This document shows, in pieces, positions 1 through 8,283 of a stretch of DNA of 64,000 nt. Source of the stretch: SHVO01 sp964576515 (lineage in GTDB: Bacteria > Pseudomonadota > Alphaproteobacteria > Rhodospirillales > Rhodospirillaceae). Made by a program: the position numbers and the translations under genes. The notes beneath the pieces were generated by a model. That model was not told the DNA's origin. It saw nothing but the letters and a program-made list of their open reading frames with translations, and did not search any database. The stretch is from contig CAZNUW010000015.1 in NCBI GenBank assembly GCA_964576515.1, positions 7,135-71,134 of the forward strand, given 5' to 3'. How positions within the stretch are numbered: position 1 is the stretch's first letter; every line of letters begins with the position of its first letter.

Positions 1-513
1 AGGCTCGCTTTCCAAGGGCTCACGCAAGGCGCTGAGCAGGAGTTCAAGGGCGGCCCCAACGGCCGCCCTTCGTACATCTGTACGGGTGCCGGCGAACACG
101 TAGCGTTTTACGAGCGCGTCGCGGCTTGTCTGGGCCAAGGCCATATAAACCAGGCCGACGGGCTTCGTCTTGGTGCCGCCGCCGGGCCCGGCTATTCCCG
201 TCACGGAAATGGCGATATCAGCGCCGCAGGCGGCCAACGCGCCTTCCGCCATGGCGGAGGCAACCACGTCGCTGACGGCGCCGTGATCCGCGATGGCGTC
301 GCTTGGGACGCCCAAGAGGCTCACTTTCGCGTCGTTGGAATATGTGACGACGCCGCCTTCAAAGAAATCGGAGGATCCGGGAATTGCGGTCAAGCATCCC
401 GCGATGAGGCCGCCGGTGCAGGACTCCGCGGTCGCAATGCGCTTCTCGCCGGCTTTCGCGGCGTGAAGGACGTCCTTGGCAAGATCGAGAAGGTCTGTGG
501 GAAGTTCGGTCAT
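1..513 (-). CDS. pncC: CinA C-terminal-domain amidohydrolase (PncC-like), 3' end off the window
   Basis: Stand-alone CinA C-terminal domain, the family of nicotinamide-nucleotide amidohydrolases that deamidate NMN to NaMN in pyridine-nucleotide salvage. The start at 513 is ATG and the frame stays open to base 1 (171 codons), so only the last few residues are probably missing. Visible signatures are the catalytic-serine motif AESCTGGL (about residues 29-36, Ser31), GGVVTYSN near residue 55 and SVTGIAGPGGGTKTKPVG in the second half. No N-terminal molybdopterin-binding-like domain is present. The ATG overlaps the pgpA stop (ATGA), so the two genes are translationally coupled. Whether it has amidase activity is inferred from family membership only. 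Confidence 0.9.
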   Translation of the reverse strand, partial: MTELPTDLLDLAKDVLHAAKAGEKRIATAESCTGGLIAGCLTAIPGSSDFFEGGVVTYSNDAKVSLLGVPSDAIADHGAVSDVVASAMAEGALAACGADIAISVTGIAGPGGGTKTKPVGLVYMALAQTSRDALVKRYVFAGTRTDVRRAAVGAALELLLSALREPLESEP

Positions 514-986
514 GGAGCCGGAAGCGATGATACCGGCCCAATCCACCACATGAGGCTGGCGGCGTAAAGCAGAAGCGCCGCGAAAAGGCCGGCCATGTAG
601 TCGTCAAGCATCACGCCGAGGCCGCCCTTGATGTTCCGGTCCACCCATCCAATGGGCCAGGGCTTCCAGATGTCGAACAAACGGAAGAGGAGGAACCCGA
701 GCGCGTACGACAGCCACGAAGGGTCGATGAGAGAGACCGCGAGCCACACACCGGCGACTTCATCGATGACAATCCATTGCGGGTCGCCAACATCTCCGCC
801 GCTGCGCTCCTCATGGCGGGCGGCAAGCCACCAGCCGATCAGGAAAGCGACCAAGCTTGCGAGCGGGAGCGCCCACGGGACGTCGGTGGATTGAATCGCC
901 CAGGCGAAGGGCAGGGCCGCAGCCGACCCGACGGTGCCGGGCGCGCGTTTCGCGTAGCCGGCGCCGAACCAAGTTAGGATCAGCAT
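510..986 (-). CDS. pgpA: phosphatidylglycerophosphatase A
   Basis: 158-residue inner-membrane phosphatase that converts phosphatidylglycerophosphate to phosphatidylglycerol, the last step of PG synthesis. PgpA family motifs are all present: GTVGS (17-21), DEVAG (75-79), DIWKPWPI (105-112) and DDYMAG (128-133), separated by three to four hydrophobic segments. Length is normal for the family. The stop overlaps the downstream cinA/pncC start. In many alphaproteobacteria pgpA and cinA lie next to ispDF; here ispDF is about 46 kb away, so that cluster is split. Confidence 0.93.
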   Translation of the reverse strand: MLILTWFGAGYAKRAPGTVGSAAALPFAWAIQSTDVPWALPLASLVAFLIGWWLAARHEERSGGDVGDPQWIVIDEVAGVWLAVSLIDPSWLSYALGFLLFRLFDIWKPWPIGWVDRNIKGGLGVMLDDYMAGLFAALLLYAASLMWWIGPVSSLPAP

Positions 987-1386
987 TTCCGGTGAAGTTT
1001 TGGGCAGGGCGGGAATAAGCGTTCACCTTGAGAGAGTTAGAGAATCGGCTGTGGTCGGCGCTGTGGAAAAGCCCCCTATGCCGCGCCCTTGGGATCTTGG
1101 CCAGTATATTGATATTAAATGACTTTTAGCCACTTTACTTTCTCTTTGATCTTCCAGGGCAGAATATGCAGGATACGCCCGGCTGTTTGCGGTTTCCAAG
1201 CGCCAGACGCAATTTCATTGCTTCGCCGACCCGAATTGGGGGCAATTCTTCGGTGAAGCGGCTGAGTGTCCGGTAAGAGCGAAAAGCCTGCTTGGAAGCG
1301 TAGGGGCTGAGTCCGGTAGCGACAAAAAAATAAAAAGAACACGGCGGCTGGGCGATGAACGACGTGTCATCGAAAGAGGGGACTGC
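987..1386. other. 400-bp intergenic region between divergent pgpA and M23 peptidase genes
   Basis: No convincing gene on either strand. It must hold the promoters for leftward pgpA-cinA and rightward peptidase-bactofilin transcription. The centre (about 1105-1145) is AT-richer than its surroundings. A short perfect inverted repeat lies at 1233-1248 (GAATTG, loop GGGG, CAATTC), of unknown role. A purine-rich ribosome-binding site (AAGAGGGGA) sits just before the GTG at 1387. I could not assign clean -35/-10 boxes. Confidence 0.6.
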
Positions 1387-2811
1387 GTGTTTTCAGGTAA
1401 GCAACACTCAAAGTTTGACCCGCAGGATCGCGGCCTTAGCCGCGTGCAAAAACTCCTGCAGCGGTTCTTTCCGGAACGTCAGCTGATCGTTCGCTCGGGC
1501 GAACGCATGCGAACGTTGCGGCTCTCTACCAATCGTCAGGCCGTATTGGTCGCGATCGGGGTTGTCCTCGGCACCTGGACGCTTTTGAGCTCCGGCCTTG
1601 CGATGAATCATGGGGAGCGCATCCGCGCGAAGAACACCGAAATCAAGGACGCCCGCGTCGGCTACGAGCAACTGCTCGCGCAGGTGTCCATTTACAAGGA
1701 GCGCGTGGCGGACCTGACCGGCGAACTCGAGGACAACTATACGAAGTCCTTGGAACTCGCCGAAAGCGAAGCGGCCTTGTTCAAGAGCAAGGCGACGGAA
1801 ACACCGAGCGCCAAGAAAACGCTGGTCTCGAAATTGACGACCAAGGCCAAGGAAGCACTTCACGATCCCGTCGGTGCGCTTTCCGGCGATGCCGACCTCG
1901 CGCTGAGCAAGGCGAAGCTCGAACGCGGTCATGTGGACACGGAACGTAAAGCGCTCCTGTCCGAGCTCTCGGAGCTGGAAAAGTCTATGGTCGATGTGGT
2001 CGGCCATCATCAGAAGACGCCGTTTATCGCGACCGATAGCCTCGAACTGCGTCAGGTCGTCTTGCAGCGCGATCTCGCGGTGTCCGAACGCGAAGGTCTG
2101 ACCCAGAAGGTCTCGGCGCTGGAAAACCAGATCCGCGAAATGGAGAGCAATCAGTTGCTCCTCTATCACCGCTTCGCGGAAGCAACGGAAACCAAGATCA
2201 GCGCGATTGAATCGTCGCTGAGCGTGACAGGGCTCGACGTCGATCTTCTGGTGAAGCGCCAGAAGAACACGAAGGGCCAGGGTGGCCCGCTGATTCCGCT
2301 GAGCGCTCTCCAGAGCGACTCAGGCCCGATTTCGGAATCCCTCAATCAGTTGAACGCCAACGTCGACCGTCTGCAGGAGTTGCGTGGCTTGATGTCGCAG
2401 CTTCCGCTGGAAGAGCCGGTCAAGAGCTGGACCGTCAATTCGGGCTTTGGTGTTCGCAAGGATCCGTTCACGGGTTCGCTCGCGCAGCATCAAGGGCTCG
2501 ACATGGGCGCGGAGATGCGCTCGCCGCTCTACGCGACCGGCGACGGAAAAGTGACGCACGCCGACTTCGACGGAAATTACGGCCGTATGGTCGAGATCGA
2601 TCACGGTATGGGCCTCATGACCCGCTATGGACATATGTCCCGCATCCTCGTGAAAAAGGGCGACGTCGTGAAAAAGGGAACGGTGATCGGACACCTCGGC
2701 TGTAGCGGCCGTTGCTCCGGCCCGCACGTGCACTACGAAGTGCTGAACAACGGCCGTCCCGTTAATCCGCTCAAGTTCCTGAAGGCAGGTGCCAATGTTT
2801 TCAAGGACTAA
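1387..2811 (+). CDS. membrane-anchored M23 (LytM-type) metallopeptidase
   Basis: 474-residue bitopic inner-membrane protein with a periplasmic peptidoglycan endopeptidase domain. Order: basic cytoplasmic N-terminus (1-50), one membrane helix (about 52-72), a long charged coiled-coil region (about 75-340), then the M23 domain (about 347-465). Zinc ligands and catalytic residues look intact: His368 and Asp372 in HQGLD, His416 in YGHM and the HVH motif at 447-449, so it should be an active hydrolase rather than an EnvC-like activator. The GTG start at 1387 has a strong AAGAGGGGA Shine-Dalgarno. The 3' end overlaps the bactofilin gene, a pairing known from cell-shape modules in other bacteria. 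Confidence 0.93.
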   Translation: MFSGKQHSKFDPQDRGLSRVQKLLQRFFPERQLIVRSGERMRTLRLSTNRQAVLVAIGVVLGTWTLLSSGLAMNHGERIRAKNTEIKDARVGYEQLLAQVSIYKERVADLTGELEDNYTKSLELAESEAALFKSKATETPSAKKTLVSKLTTKAKEALHDPVGALSGDADLALSKAKLERGHVDTERKALLSELSELEKSMVDVVGHHQKTPFIATDSLELRQVVLQRDLAVSEREGLTQKVSALENQIREMESNQLLLYHRFAEATETKISAIESSLSVTGLDVDLLVKRQKNTKGQGGPLIPLSALQSDSGPISESLNQLNANVDRLQELRGLMSQLPLEEPVKSWTVNSGFGVRKDPFTGSLAQHQGLDMGAEMRSPLYATGDGKVTHADFDGNYGRMVEIDHGMGLMTRYGHMSRILVKKGDVVKKGTVIGHLGCSGRCSGPHVHYEVLNNGRPVNPLKFLKAGANVFKD

Positions 2812-3265
2812 CCAAAACGGCGCTCAGGGCCAGGATATCCGTGCCGACGGCGCAACCGTGAAGGCGGTGCCGTCGATCATCAGCGCCGATTTGACGATTG
2901 AGGGGAACCTCAACTCAAGCGGTGAGATCCAGGTTGACGGCGTCGTGCACGGCGATATCCGCTGCAAGGCGTTGATCGTGGGCGTGAAAGGATCTGTGAC
3001 CGGCGAAGTGGTCGCGCAGACCGTGCGCATGCACGGCGCGATCAAGGGCATGATCCGCGCGAAGAGCGTGTTTCTGGCCTCGACCGCGCGCATGGCCGGG
3101 GATGTCGAACACGAAAGCCTCGCTATCGAACCCGGGGCCTACATCGAAGGACACTGTAAACGCATCACCGAAACCGCGGCCGGGGGCACCATGGACGTCC
3201 ACCGTCCGGCGGCGCCCGCGCGCGTTGCCGCGATGCCGAAGCCGGCCATCGTCGGCGCGGGTTAA
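2795..3265 (+). CDS. bactofilin (polymer-forming cytoskeletal protein)
   Basis: 156-residue bactofilin, a membrane-associated beta-helical filament protein that localises wall enzymes. The core (about 25-125) carries the typical short beta-helix repeats such as GEIQVDGVVHGDIR and GSVTGEVVAQ; the N-terminal tail and Ala/Pro-rich C-terminal tail are disordered-looking, as is usual. I chose ATG 2795 over the in-frame GTG at 2789. Its start lies 17 bases inside the end of the M23 peptidase gene, so the pair is co-translated. By analogy with Helicobacter CcmA/Csd1 and similar modules, it likely scaffolds that peptidase; this is inference from context. Confidence 0.93.
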   Translation: MFSRTNQNGAQGQDIRADGATVKAVPSIISADLTIEGNLNSSGEIQVDGVVHGDIRCKALIVGVKGSVTGEVVAQTVRMHGAIKGMIRAKSVFLASTARMAGDVEHESLAIEPGAYIEGHCKRITETAAGGTMDVHRPAAPARVAAMPKPAIVGAG

Positions 3266-3280
3266 AGCGTCCTGCGTCAT

Positions 3281-3319
3281 AAACAAAAAGGGCGGACCTC
3301 GGGTCCGCCCTTTTTGTTT
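3281..3319. terminator. bidirectional intrinsic terminator
   Basis: Perfect 18-bp inverted repeat (3281-3298 with 3302-3319, 3-nt loop) with a GC core GGGCGGACC flanked by A-rich and T-rich tracts on the outer sides. It lies between the convergent bactofilin and lytic transglycosylase genes and should stop transcription from both directions. Confidence 0.9.
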
Positions 3320-3334
3320 TGTGCCAAAGCGTCG

Positions 3335-5476
3335 TTATTCGCGCCGCGCTAGTTCCGCTTCAAGATTGGCCGAGACTTGTTTTGTTTCGCTGAGAAGCGC
3401 GCGATAGATCATCACGTTCTCCATCACACGCTGGACGTAGCTGCGTGTCTCGGAAAAAGGGATCTGTTCCACCCAATCGATGGGATCGATGGATGGGTCG
3501 CGCGGATCGCCGTATTGACGGGCCCAGGCGCGCGGACGGCTCGGGCCCGCGTTATAGGCGGCCGCGGCCATGATGTAGGAACCGCCGAAATTCTCGACCA
3601 TTGACGCCAGATAAGAGGAGCCGAGGCGAATGTTATACGAGCCGTCTGTCGTCAAACGGTTCCGATCGAATCGGATTTTGTTCGCACGCGCGACGGCGGT
3701 CGCGGTCGGCGGCATCAATTGCATCAATCCGCGCGCGCCCACAGGGCTTTGGGCCGCGACGTCGAAATTGCTTTCTTGCCGCGTGATGCCGAGGATGAAC
3801 GCGCGCTCGGGTGCCGACGGGTAGGTGAAGTCGGGCACGGGATAGCCGTGCTCCAGCAACACGAATTTATCGCGCGCGGACTGGCGGGCGACGACAACGC
3901 CAAGGTCCGGCCGCCGGTGGTTGTAGGCCAGTTCGCCGACCATATGGCGGTCCGCCGCCAGTTCGGATGAGTCCGCGAGCGCCACGGCGAACATGCGTTG
4001 GTAAGCCTTCGCATCGACCTCCAGCACAAGCCGGAATGCGGTCGTGAGTTCACGCGCCTCGAACGCGGCGCGTTCCTCCGCCGTCGGGATCGGGTCGTGT
4101 GGGAGAACAGGAAGCGGGGCGTTCTTCAGGCGCGAGAACGACAGGAGGCCGTAGTATGTGGTCGGATAGGCGGAGGCGCGCGTATACCACTCGTCGGCGA
4201 TATCCTGGCGTCCGAGGAATTCCGCGGTGCGCCCGACCCAGTAGGCGCCTTTTGCGATGCTCAATGGCATCTGCACGGTGTCGTACACCTTCTCGAAGTG
4301 CGGCAACGCGGCTTCGCCGTCCTTGAGGAAGCGCAAGGCGATCCAGCCCGCAAGCCACTCCGCCTCGGAAACACTAAAGGCATCAGACGCGCCGTGGTGT
4401 CGCGCAATCCGGTAGGCTTCCGTGATGAACCCTTTTTGGAGGGCGTCCCGCGCCAGGATATGACGCTCGCGCCACCAGAGGTCGGGGCGGGGGGACGACA
4501 GGGCGTATTCCGGAATCAAGGCGCGAGCGTCGTCGTCATTGCCGCGGGCGCGGCGCCAGCGGATGCGGTCATAGATAAGTCCGGAATCGTTCTTGAGCGT
4601 TTCGGGGACCGCGGCGATCGCGGATTCCACGTTGCCGGCGGACGTTATCAGCGCGATGCGCGCCCGAGCGACCTTCGCGTAGTCCGCGCCGACACGCGAC
4701 AAGAGGCGATCGGCGGCGCTTGTCTGCTCCTGGTAAAGAATGGTGTCCACGCGCGTGCGGTGATCGGTCTGCGTCAAGACCGCGCCGAACTCGCGCAAAA
4801 TATCGCCCTCGGTCGCGCGGTCGAAGGTTCCGCTATGCCAGATCTCCCGTATGAGAGCCTCGGCTTCGGCGGTTTTGCCTTGCACACGAAGCGCCCGCGC
4901 GTGGGCGATCTTGCCGTTGGTTGTCAGCGCGGGGTAGCGCGCGAACCAGTCCGCTAGAGTTGGCGCGGAAACATCGTCCTCGATGGTGGCTTCGACCTGG
5001 CGGCGCATCTCGTTAAAGGACGGCCAATCCGGGTGAGCGGTCATGAATGCGGTCCGCTCGTAGAAGCTGACGTGTGGGCCTGGCTCCCGCAGGTAGGCCC
5101 ACTCGATGATCTTAGGAATCAGAGGGTGACCGGCGCGGGCGGCGGTCTGTTTCGCCGCACTCCACTGCCGTTTGGCGGCCGCGCGGAGGGCCTGGGTAAA
5201 AAGGTCGCGGTCGCGCGCTGAAAGCAAGCGCAACGCGGTCGCGGCGGCCGGTGCCGAGGCGGGCGGGGAATAAATGGGGGCGGCGGCGGGAGGCGGCACG
5301 GGGGGCTTTGGTAATGGGAGGATCCGCCCCGTCTCCGCGGCCAAAGCCGCCGGCGCCAAGCCGGGCGGGATCGCTAAGCCGCCCATCGCGGTCAAAAGAG
5401 CGCACGTGGCTACGACGCGCCGCAGCCGGCGCGGGTCCGCACGGTTCATGCCGGTCAAGGAATTCGAGGTCACCAT
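3335..5476 (-). CDS. slt: soluble lytic murein transglycosylase (Slt70-like)
   Basis: Exported peptidoglycan lytic transglycosylase that cleaves MurNAc-GlcNAc bonds with 1,6-anhydro product formation. After a signal peptide comes a long helical-repeat superhelical domain, then a C-terminal SLT domain with catalytic Glu in GITRQESNFD, followed by GLMQLMPPTA and AYNAGPSRP, all diagnostic. About 713 residues, slightly longer than E. coli Slt70. The start is uncertain: TTG 5515, ATG 5476 and ATG 5449 are in frame; ATG 5449 gives the most standard signal peptide (MNRADPRRLRRVVATCALL then AALAAE), and no candidate has a strong ribosome-binding site. Monocistronic, convergent to the bactofilin gene. 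Confidence 0.93.
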   Translation of the reverse strand: MVTSNSLTGMNRADPRRLRRVVATCALLTAMGGLAIPPGLAPAALAAETGRILPLPKPPVPPPAAAPIYSPPASAPAAATALRLLSARDRDLFTQALRAAAKRQWSAAKQTAARAGHPLIPKIIEWAYLREPGPHVSFYERTAFMTAHPDWPSFNEMRRQVEATIEDDVSAPTLADWFARYPALTTNGKIAHARALRVQGKTAEAEALIREIWHSGTFDRATEGDILREFGAVLTQTDHRTRVDTILYQEQTSAADRLLSRVGADYAKVARARIALITSAGNVESAIAAVPETLKNDSGLIYDRIRWRRARGNDDDARALIPEYALSSPRPDLWWRERHILARDALQKGFITEAYRIARHHGASDAFSVSEAEWLAGWIALRFLKDGEAALPHFEKVYDTVQMPLSIAKGAYWVGRTAEFLGRQDIADEWYTRASAYPTTYYGLLSFSRLKNAPLPVLPHDPIPTAEERAAFEARELTTAFRLVLEVDAKAYQRMFAVALADSSELAADRHMVGELAYNHRRPDLGVVVARQSARDKFVLLEHGYPVPDFTYPSAPERAFILGITRQESNFDVAAQSPVGARGLMQLMPPTATAVARANKIRFDRNRLTTDGSYNIRLGSSYLASMVENFGGSYIMAAAAYNAGPSRPRAWARQYGDPRDPSIDPIDWVEQIPFSETRSYVQRVMENVMIYRALLSETKQVSANLEAELARRE

Positions 5477-5571
5477 ATCTACAATCTTTGTCTTATGAGG
5501 CGGTGTAAACGTCAAGTAAATGCGGGATTCCAGGGCATTAACTCATCGCAAGGCGGGAAAAACCCGGGTTC

Positions 5572-5599
5572 TTGTCGCCTTCGCGGGCTGTGATAATGT
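5572..5599 (+). promoter_or_regulatory. candidate sigma-70 promoter of dapA
   Basis: TTGTCG (5572-5577) and TAATGT (5594-5599) separated by 16 bases, 54 bases before the dapA ATG, in the divergent gap between slt and dapA. The alternative -10 reading GATAAT at 5592 gives a short 14-base spacer. The match is moderate and no start site is known. Confidence 0.35.
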
Positions 5600-5652
5600 C
5601 CGCCCCCAATCGAGAACGGTAACAACCGTCAAATCCTTCAGGAGCTTTTCCG

Positions 5653-6528
5653 ATGTTCCGCGGTTCCATCACTGCCCTCATCACGCCCTTCAAGAAGGAC
5701 GTGATCGACGAAAAGGCCTTCCAGGACTTCGTCGACTGGCAAATCAAGGAAGGGAGCCATGGTTTGGTGCCCTGCGGGACAACCGGGGAGTGCCCGACCT
5801 TGTCTCACGACGAACATAACCGTGTCGTGGAGTTGACCGTTGAAGTTGCGAAAGGCCGTGTCCCTGTCATCGCCGGCACGGGCTCGAACTCGACGGCGGA
5901 AGCGATTCAACTGACCAAGCACGCCAAGAAGGCCGGCGCCGACGCGGCGCTGGTCGTGACGCCTTACTACAATAAGCCGACCCAGGAAGGTCTGATCCAG
6001 CACTACCTCGCGATCGCGAACGCGGTGGATTTGCCGATCATCATTTACAATATCCCCGGTCGCAGCGTGATCGACATGTCGATCGAGACGATGGAAAAGC
6101 TGGCGAAGCACGAAAACATTGTCGGCGTGAAGGATGCCACGAACGACATGATGCGCCCGCTGCGCTCCCGCCTGGCCTTCGGCGACGAGTTCTGCCAACT
6201 GTCCGGTGAGGATGGAACGGCGGTGCCGTTCCTCGCGCAAGGCGGGAGAGGGTGCATCTCCGTCACGGCGAATATCGCGCCGCGTCTCTGCGCTCAGCTC
6301 CAGGACGCCTGGCATCTGGGCGCGTACGACGACGTTTTCCGCATTCGCGACATCCTGGCGCCCGTGCATGATGCGATGTTCGTCGAAACCAACCCGGCGC
6401 CGGTTAAGTTCGCGGCGCACCTTCTGGGCAAGTGCGACCCGGACGTCCGCTTGCCGCTGGTCCCGCTTTCGCCCAAGAGCAAGGCGCGGGTGGAAGAAGC
6501 GATGCGCGGCGCGGGGCTCCTGAACTAG
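5653..6528 (+). CDS. dapA: 4-hydroxy-tetrahydrodipicolinate synthase
   Basis: 291-residue class I aldolase that condenses pyruvate and aspartate semialdehyde, the first committed step to diaminopimelate and lysine. Key residues are all there: GTTGE with Thr43/Thr44, Tyr106 in TPYYNKPTQEG, Tyr132 and Arg137 in IIYNIPGR, and Schiff-base Lys160 in GVKDATND. Length is normal. The ATG at 5653 has AGGAG nine bases upstream. It sits 55 bases before smpB, divergent from slt. Feedback control by lysine cannot be judged from sequence. Confidence 0.97.
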   Translation: MFRGSITALITPFKKDVIDEKAFQDFVDWQIKEGSHGLVPCGTTGECPTLSHDEHNRVVELTVEVAKGRVPVIAGTGSNSTAEAIQLTKHAKKAGADAALVVTPYYNKPTQEGLIQHYLAIANAVDLPIIIYNIPGRSVIDMSIETMEKLAKHENIVGVKDATNDMMRPLRSRLAFGDEFCQLSGEDGTAVPFLAQGGRGCISVTANIAPRLCAQLQDAWHLGAYDDVFRIRDILAPVHDAMFVETNPAPVKFAAHLLGKCDPDVRLPLVPLSPKSKARVEEAMRGAGLLN

Positions 6529-6570
6529 GGCGAACGACGCGGGCTTTTTTGACCCGCGCCGGTTTCGCCC
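6528..6570. repeat. nested inverted repeats between dapA and smpB
   Basis: Outer arms GGGCGAA (6528-6534) and TTCGCCC (6564-6570) enclose inner arms CGCGGG (6538-6543) and CCCGCG (6553-6558), with a T6 run in the loop. The RNA would fold into a two-stage hairpin just downstream of the dapA stop and 14 bases before the smpB ATG. It could be a weak terminator or attenuator or a smpB leader structure; there is no U-tract after the stem, so plain intrinsic termination is unlikely. Confidence 0.5.
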
Positions 6571-6583
6571 TTACATTGGGCTT

Positions 6584-7054
6584 ATGGCGAAAGAACTCAT
6601 TTCCCACGGCGGCGTCGCCCAGAACCGCAAGGCGCGGCGCGACTACTCCATTGAAGACACGCTCGAGGCCGGCATTATGTTGACGGGCAGCGAGGTGAAG
6701 TCGTTGCGCCATGGCCGCTGCACACTGACCGAGGCTTTTGCGCAAATCGAAAGCGGCGAGCTGTACCTTATCAACTGCCACATTCCGACCTACGAAGGCG
6801 CAAGCCACTTCCAGCACGCTGAAAAGCGTAAGCGCAAATTGCTGGTCAAGCGCAAGGAGGTCGACCGCATCATGGCGGCCGTCGGCCGCAAAGGGATGAC
6901 GGTGGTGCCGCTCAGTCTCTATTTCAACGACCGGGGCCTCGCCAAAGTCCAACTCGGTTTGGCGAAGGGCAAAAACCAGCTCGATCGCCGCGACGACATC
7001 AAGAAGCGTGAATGGGAGCGCGAGCAGGCACGTGTCATGAGGGCGAAGGGATGA
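6584..7054 (+). CDS. smpB: SsrA-binding protein SmpB
   Basis: 156-residue RNA-binding partner of tmRNA in ribosome rescue. The conserved core is clear: the N-terminal QNRKARRDY, LTGSEVKSLR, FNDRGLAKVQLGLAKGKNQ and the basic tail KKREWEREQARVMR that enters the mRNA channel. Length is standard. The stop overlaps the ATG of the following molybdoenzyme gene (ATGA). The tmRNA gene itself is not in this window. Confidence 0.97.
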   Translation: MAKELISHGGVAQNRKARRDYSIEDTLEAGIMLTGSEVKSLRHGRCTLTEAFAQIESGELYLINCHIPTYEGASHFQHAEKRKRKLLVKRKEVDRIMAAVGRKGMTVVPLSLYFNDRGLAKVQLGLAKGKNQLDRRDDIKKREWEREQARVMRAKG

Positions 7055-7725
7055 GTGACGAGGTCCCCGATCTCAGCCCCGACGTCGAAGGCGTCAAAGA
7101 AAAGCTGATCCGCACGAAGGAACAGTGGGCGAAATCGGGACGCGGATTGACCGGGACGGTGGTCTCCCCGGAGGAGCGGCGACCGCCGGGCCAGCGGGTC
7201 ACGGAAGATTTCCCGGTCCTGGATCTCGGAATCCAACCGAACCTGTCGCAGGCTGAATGGAGCCTGACCGTCGCGGGTCAGGTGGCTCATCCGATCAAAT
7301 GGACCTGGGCCGATCTTCTGGCGCTGCCGCAAGTCACCCGTGCAAACGACATTCATTGTGTGACGACGTGGTCGCGCTACGACAATGAATGGAAGGGGGT
7401 GGCGATGCGGACGCTGTTGGATGCGATCAAGCCGAATCCAGCAGCGAAGTTTTTGATGCTGAAGAGCTATGACGGTTACGCGACCAACGTGCCTTTGGCC
7501 GATGTCGACCGCGACGACGTATTGATCGCCCATACCTGGCAAGGGCAGCCCTTGGCCAGGGAGCACGGCGGGCCGGTCCGGCTGGTCATCCCGCACCTGT
7601 ATTTCTGGAAAAGCGCCAAGTGGCTGCGTCACATCACTGTGATGGAAAAGGATCAGCCTGGATACTGGGAGGCGCGGGGCTATCATATGCGCGGTGATCC
7701 CTGGAGGGAGGAACGTTATGGCTAA
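7051..7725 (+). CDS. cytoplasmic sulfite-oxidase-fold molybdopterin oxidoreductase
   Basis: 224-residue protein with an oxidoreductase molybdopterin-binding domain (sulfite oxidase/YedY superfamily). The Mo-ligand cysteine is Cys103 in DIHCVTTWSRYDNEWKG; other family marks are PHLYFWKSAKWL and the tail motif YWEARGYHMRGDPWREERY. It has no Tat or Sec signal and no dimerisation or haem domain, so it is a minimal, probably cytoplasmic, member. ATG 7051 overlaps the smpB stop and its own stop overlaps the start of the peroxidase gene. Proteins of this type are annotated as sulfite oxidase-like; the substrate is unknown. Confidence 0.88.
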   Translation: MSDEVPDLSPDVEGVKEKLIRTKEQWAKSGRGLTGTVVSPEERRPPGQRVTEDFPVLDLGIQPNLSQAEWSLTVAGQVAHPIKWTWADLLALPQVTRANDIHCVTTWSRYDNEWKGVAMRTLLDAIKPNPAAKFLMLKSYDGYATNVPLADVDRDDVLIAHTWQGQPLAREHGGPVRLVIPHLYFWKSAKWLRHITVMEKDQPGYWEARGYHMRGDPWREERYG

Positions 7726-8269
7726 ATCCACTCTGCTTTATGCGGCGGCGATTGCGGGAATGATGTTTGGAGGGCCGGCGATGGCCGAGACAGCGCACGA
7801 TTTTTCGTTCGAGCGGATCGAGGGCGGTAATCTCCCGATGTCCGAGTTCAAGGGTAAAGCTGTCCTTGTCGTGAACACGGCGTCGTTCTGCGGCTACACA
7901 CCCCAATACGAAGGTCTGCAGAGCCTGTGGGAGGGCTATAAGGATAAAGGGCTCGTGGTGCTTGGCGTTCCCGCCAACAATTTCGGCGCGCAGGAGCCGG
8001 GCACGACCGAAGACATCAAGTCCTTCTGTGAAGCCAACTACGGCGTCGATTTTCCGATGACCGAAAAGGTGGATGTGGTCGGCGGCGAAGCCCATCCGTT
8101 CTACAAGTGGGCCAAGCAGACGCTCGGCGATGCCAGTGTGCCGAAGTGGAACTTTCACAAGTATCTTGTGAATACGAAGGGCGAACTGGTCGCGGCGTTC
8201 CCAAGCGCGGTGAAGCCCGAAAGCGCCGAGATCAAATCGGCGGTCGATAAGGCGCTTGCGGCGAACTAG
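7718..8269 (+). CDS. exported glutathione peroxidase-family thiol peroxidase
   Basis: 183 residues: a signal peptide (1-23, cleavage after AMA) followed by a GPx domain. Peroxidatic Cys58 is in NTASFCGYTPQY, Gln92 in NNFGAQEPG, and Trp144/Asn145 in KWNFHKYL complete the catalytic tetrad. Cys104 in KSFCEANY fits the resolving cysteine, so the enzyme may use thioredoxin-like reductants rather than glutathione. ATG 7718 with GGAGGGAGG upstream was chosen; it overlaps the molybdoenzyme stop by eight bases. Reduction of hydroperoxides in the periplasm is the expected role. Confidence 0.93.
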   Translation: MAKSTLLYAAAIAGMMFGGPAMAETAHDFSFERIEGGNLPMSEFKGKAVLVVNTASFCGYTPQYEGLQSLWEGYKDKGLVVLGVPANNFGAQEPGTTEDIKSFCEANYGVDFPMTEKVDVVGGEAHPFYKWAKQTLGDASVPKWNFHKYLVNTKGELVAAFPSAVKPESAEIKSAVDKALAAN

Positions 8270-8283
8270 CCGCGGCGTCCCGG

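Noticed and set aside
1115..1342. 75-codon leftward frame in the pgpA-M23 gap
   Set aside because: No ribosome-binding site, no domain, and a Phe-rich start that looks accidental.
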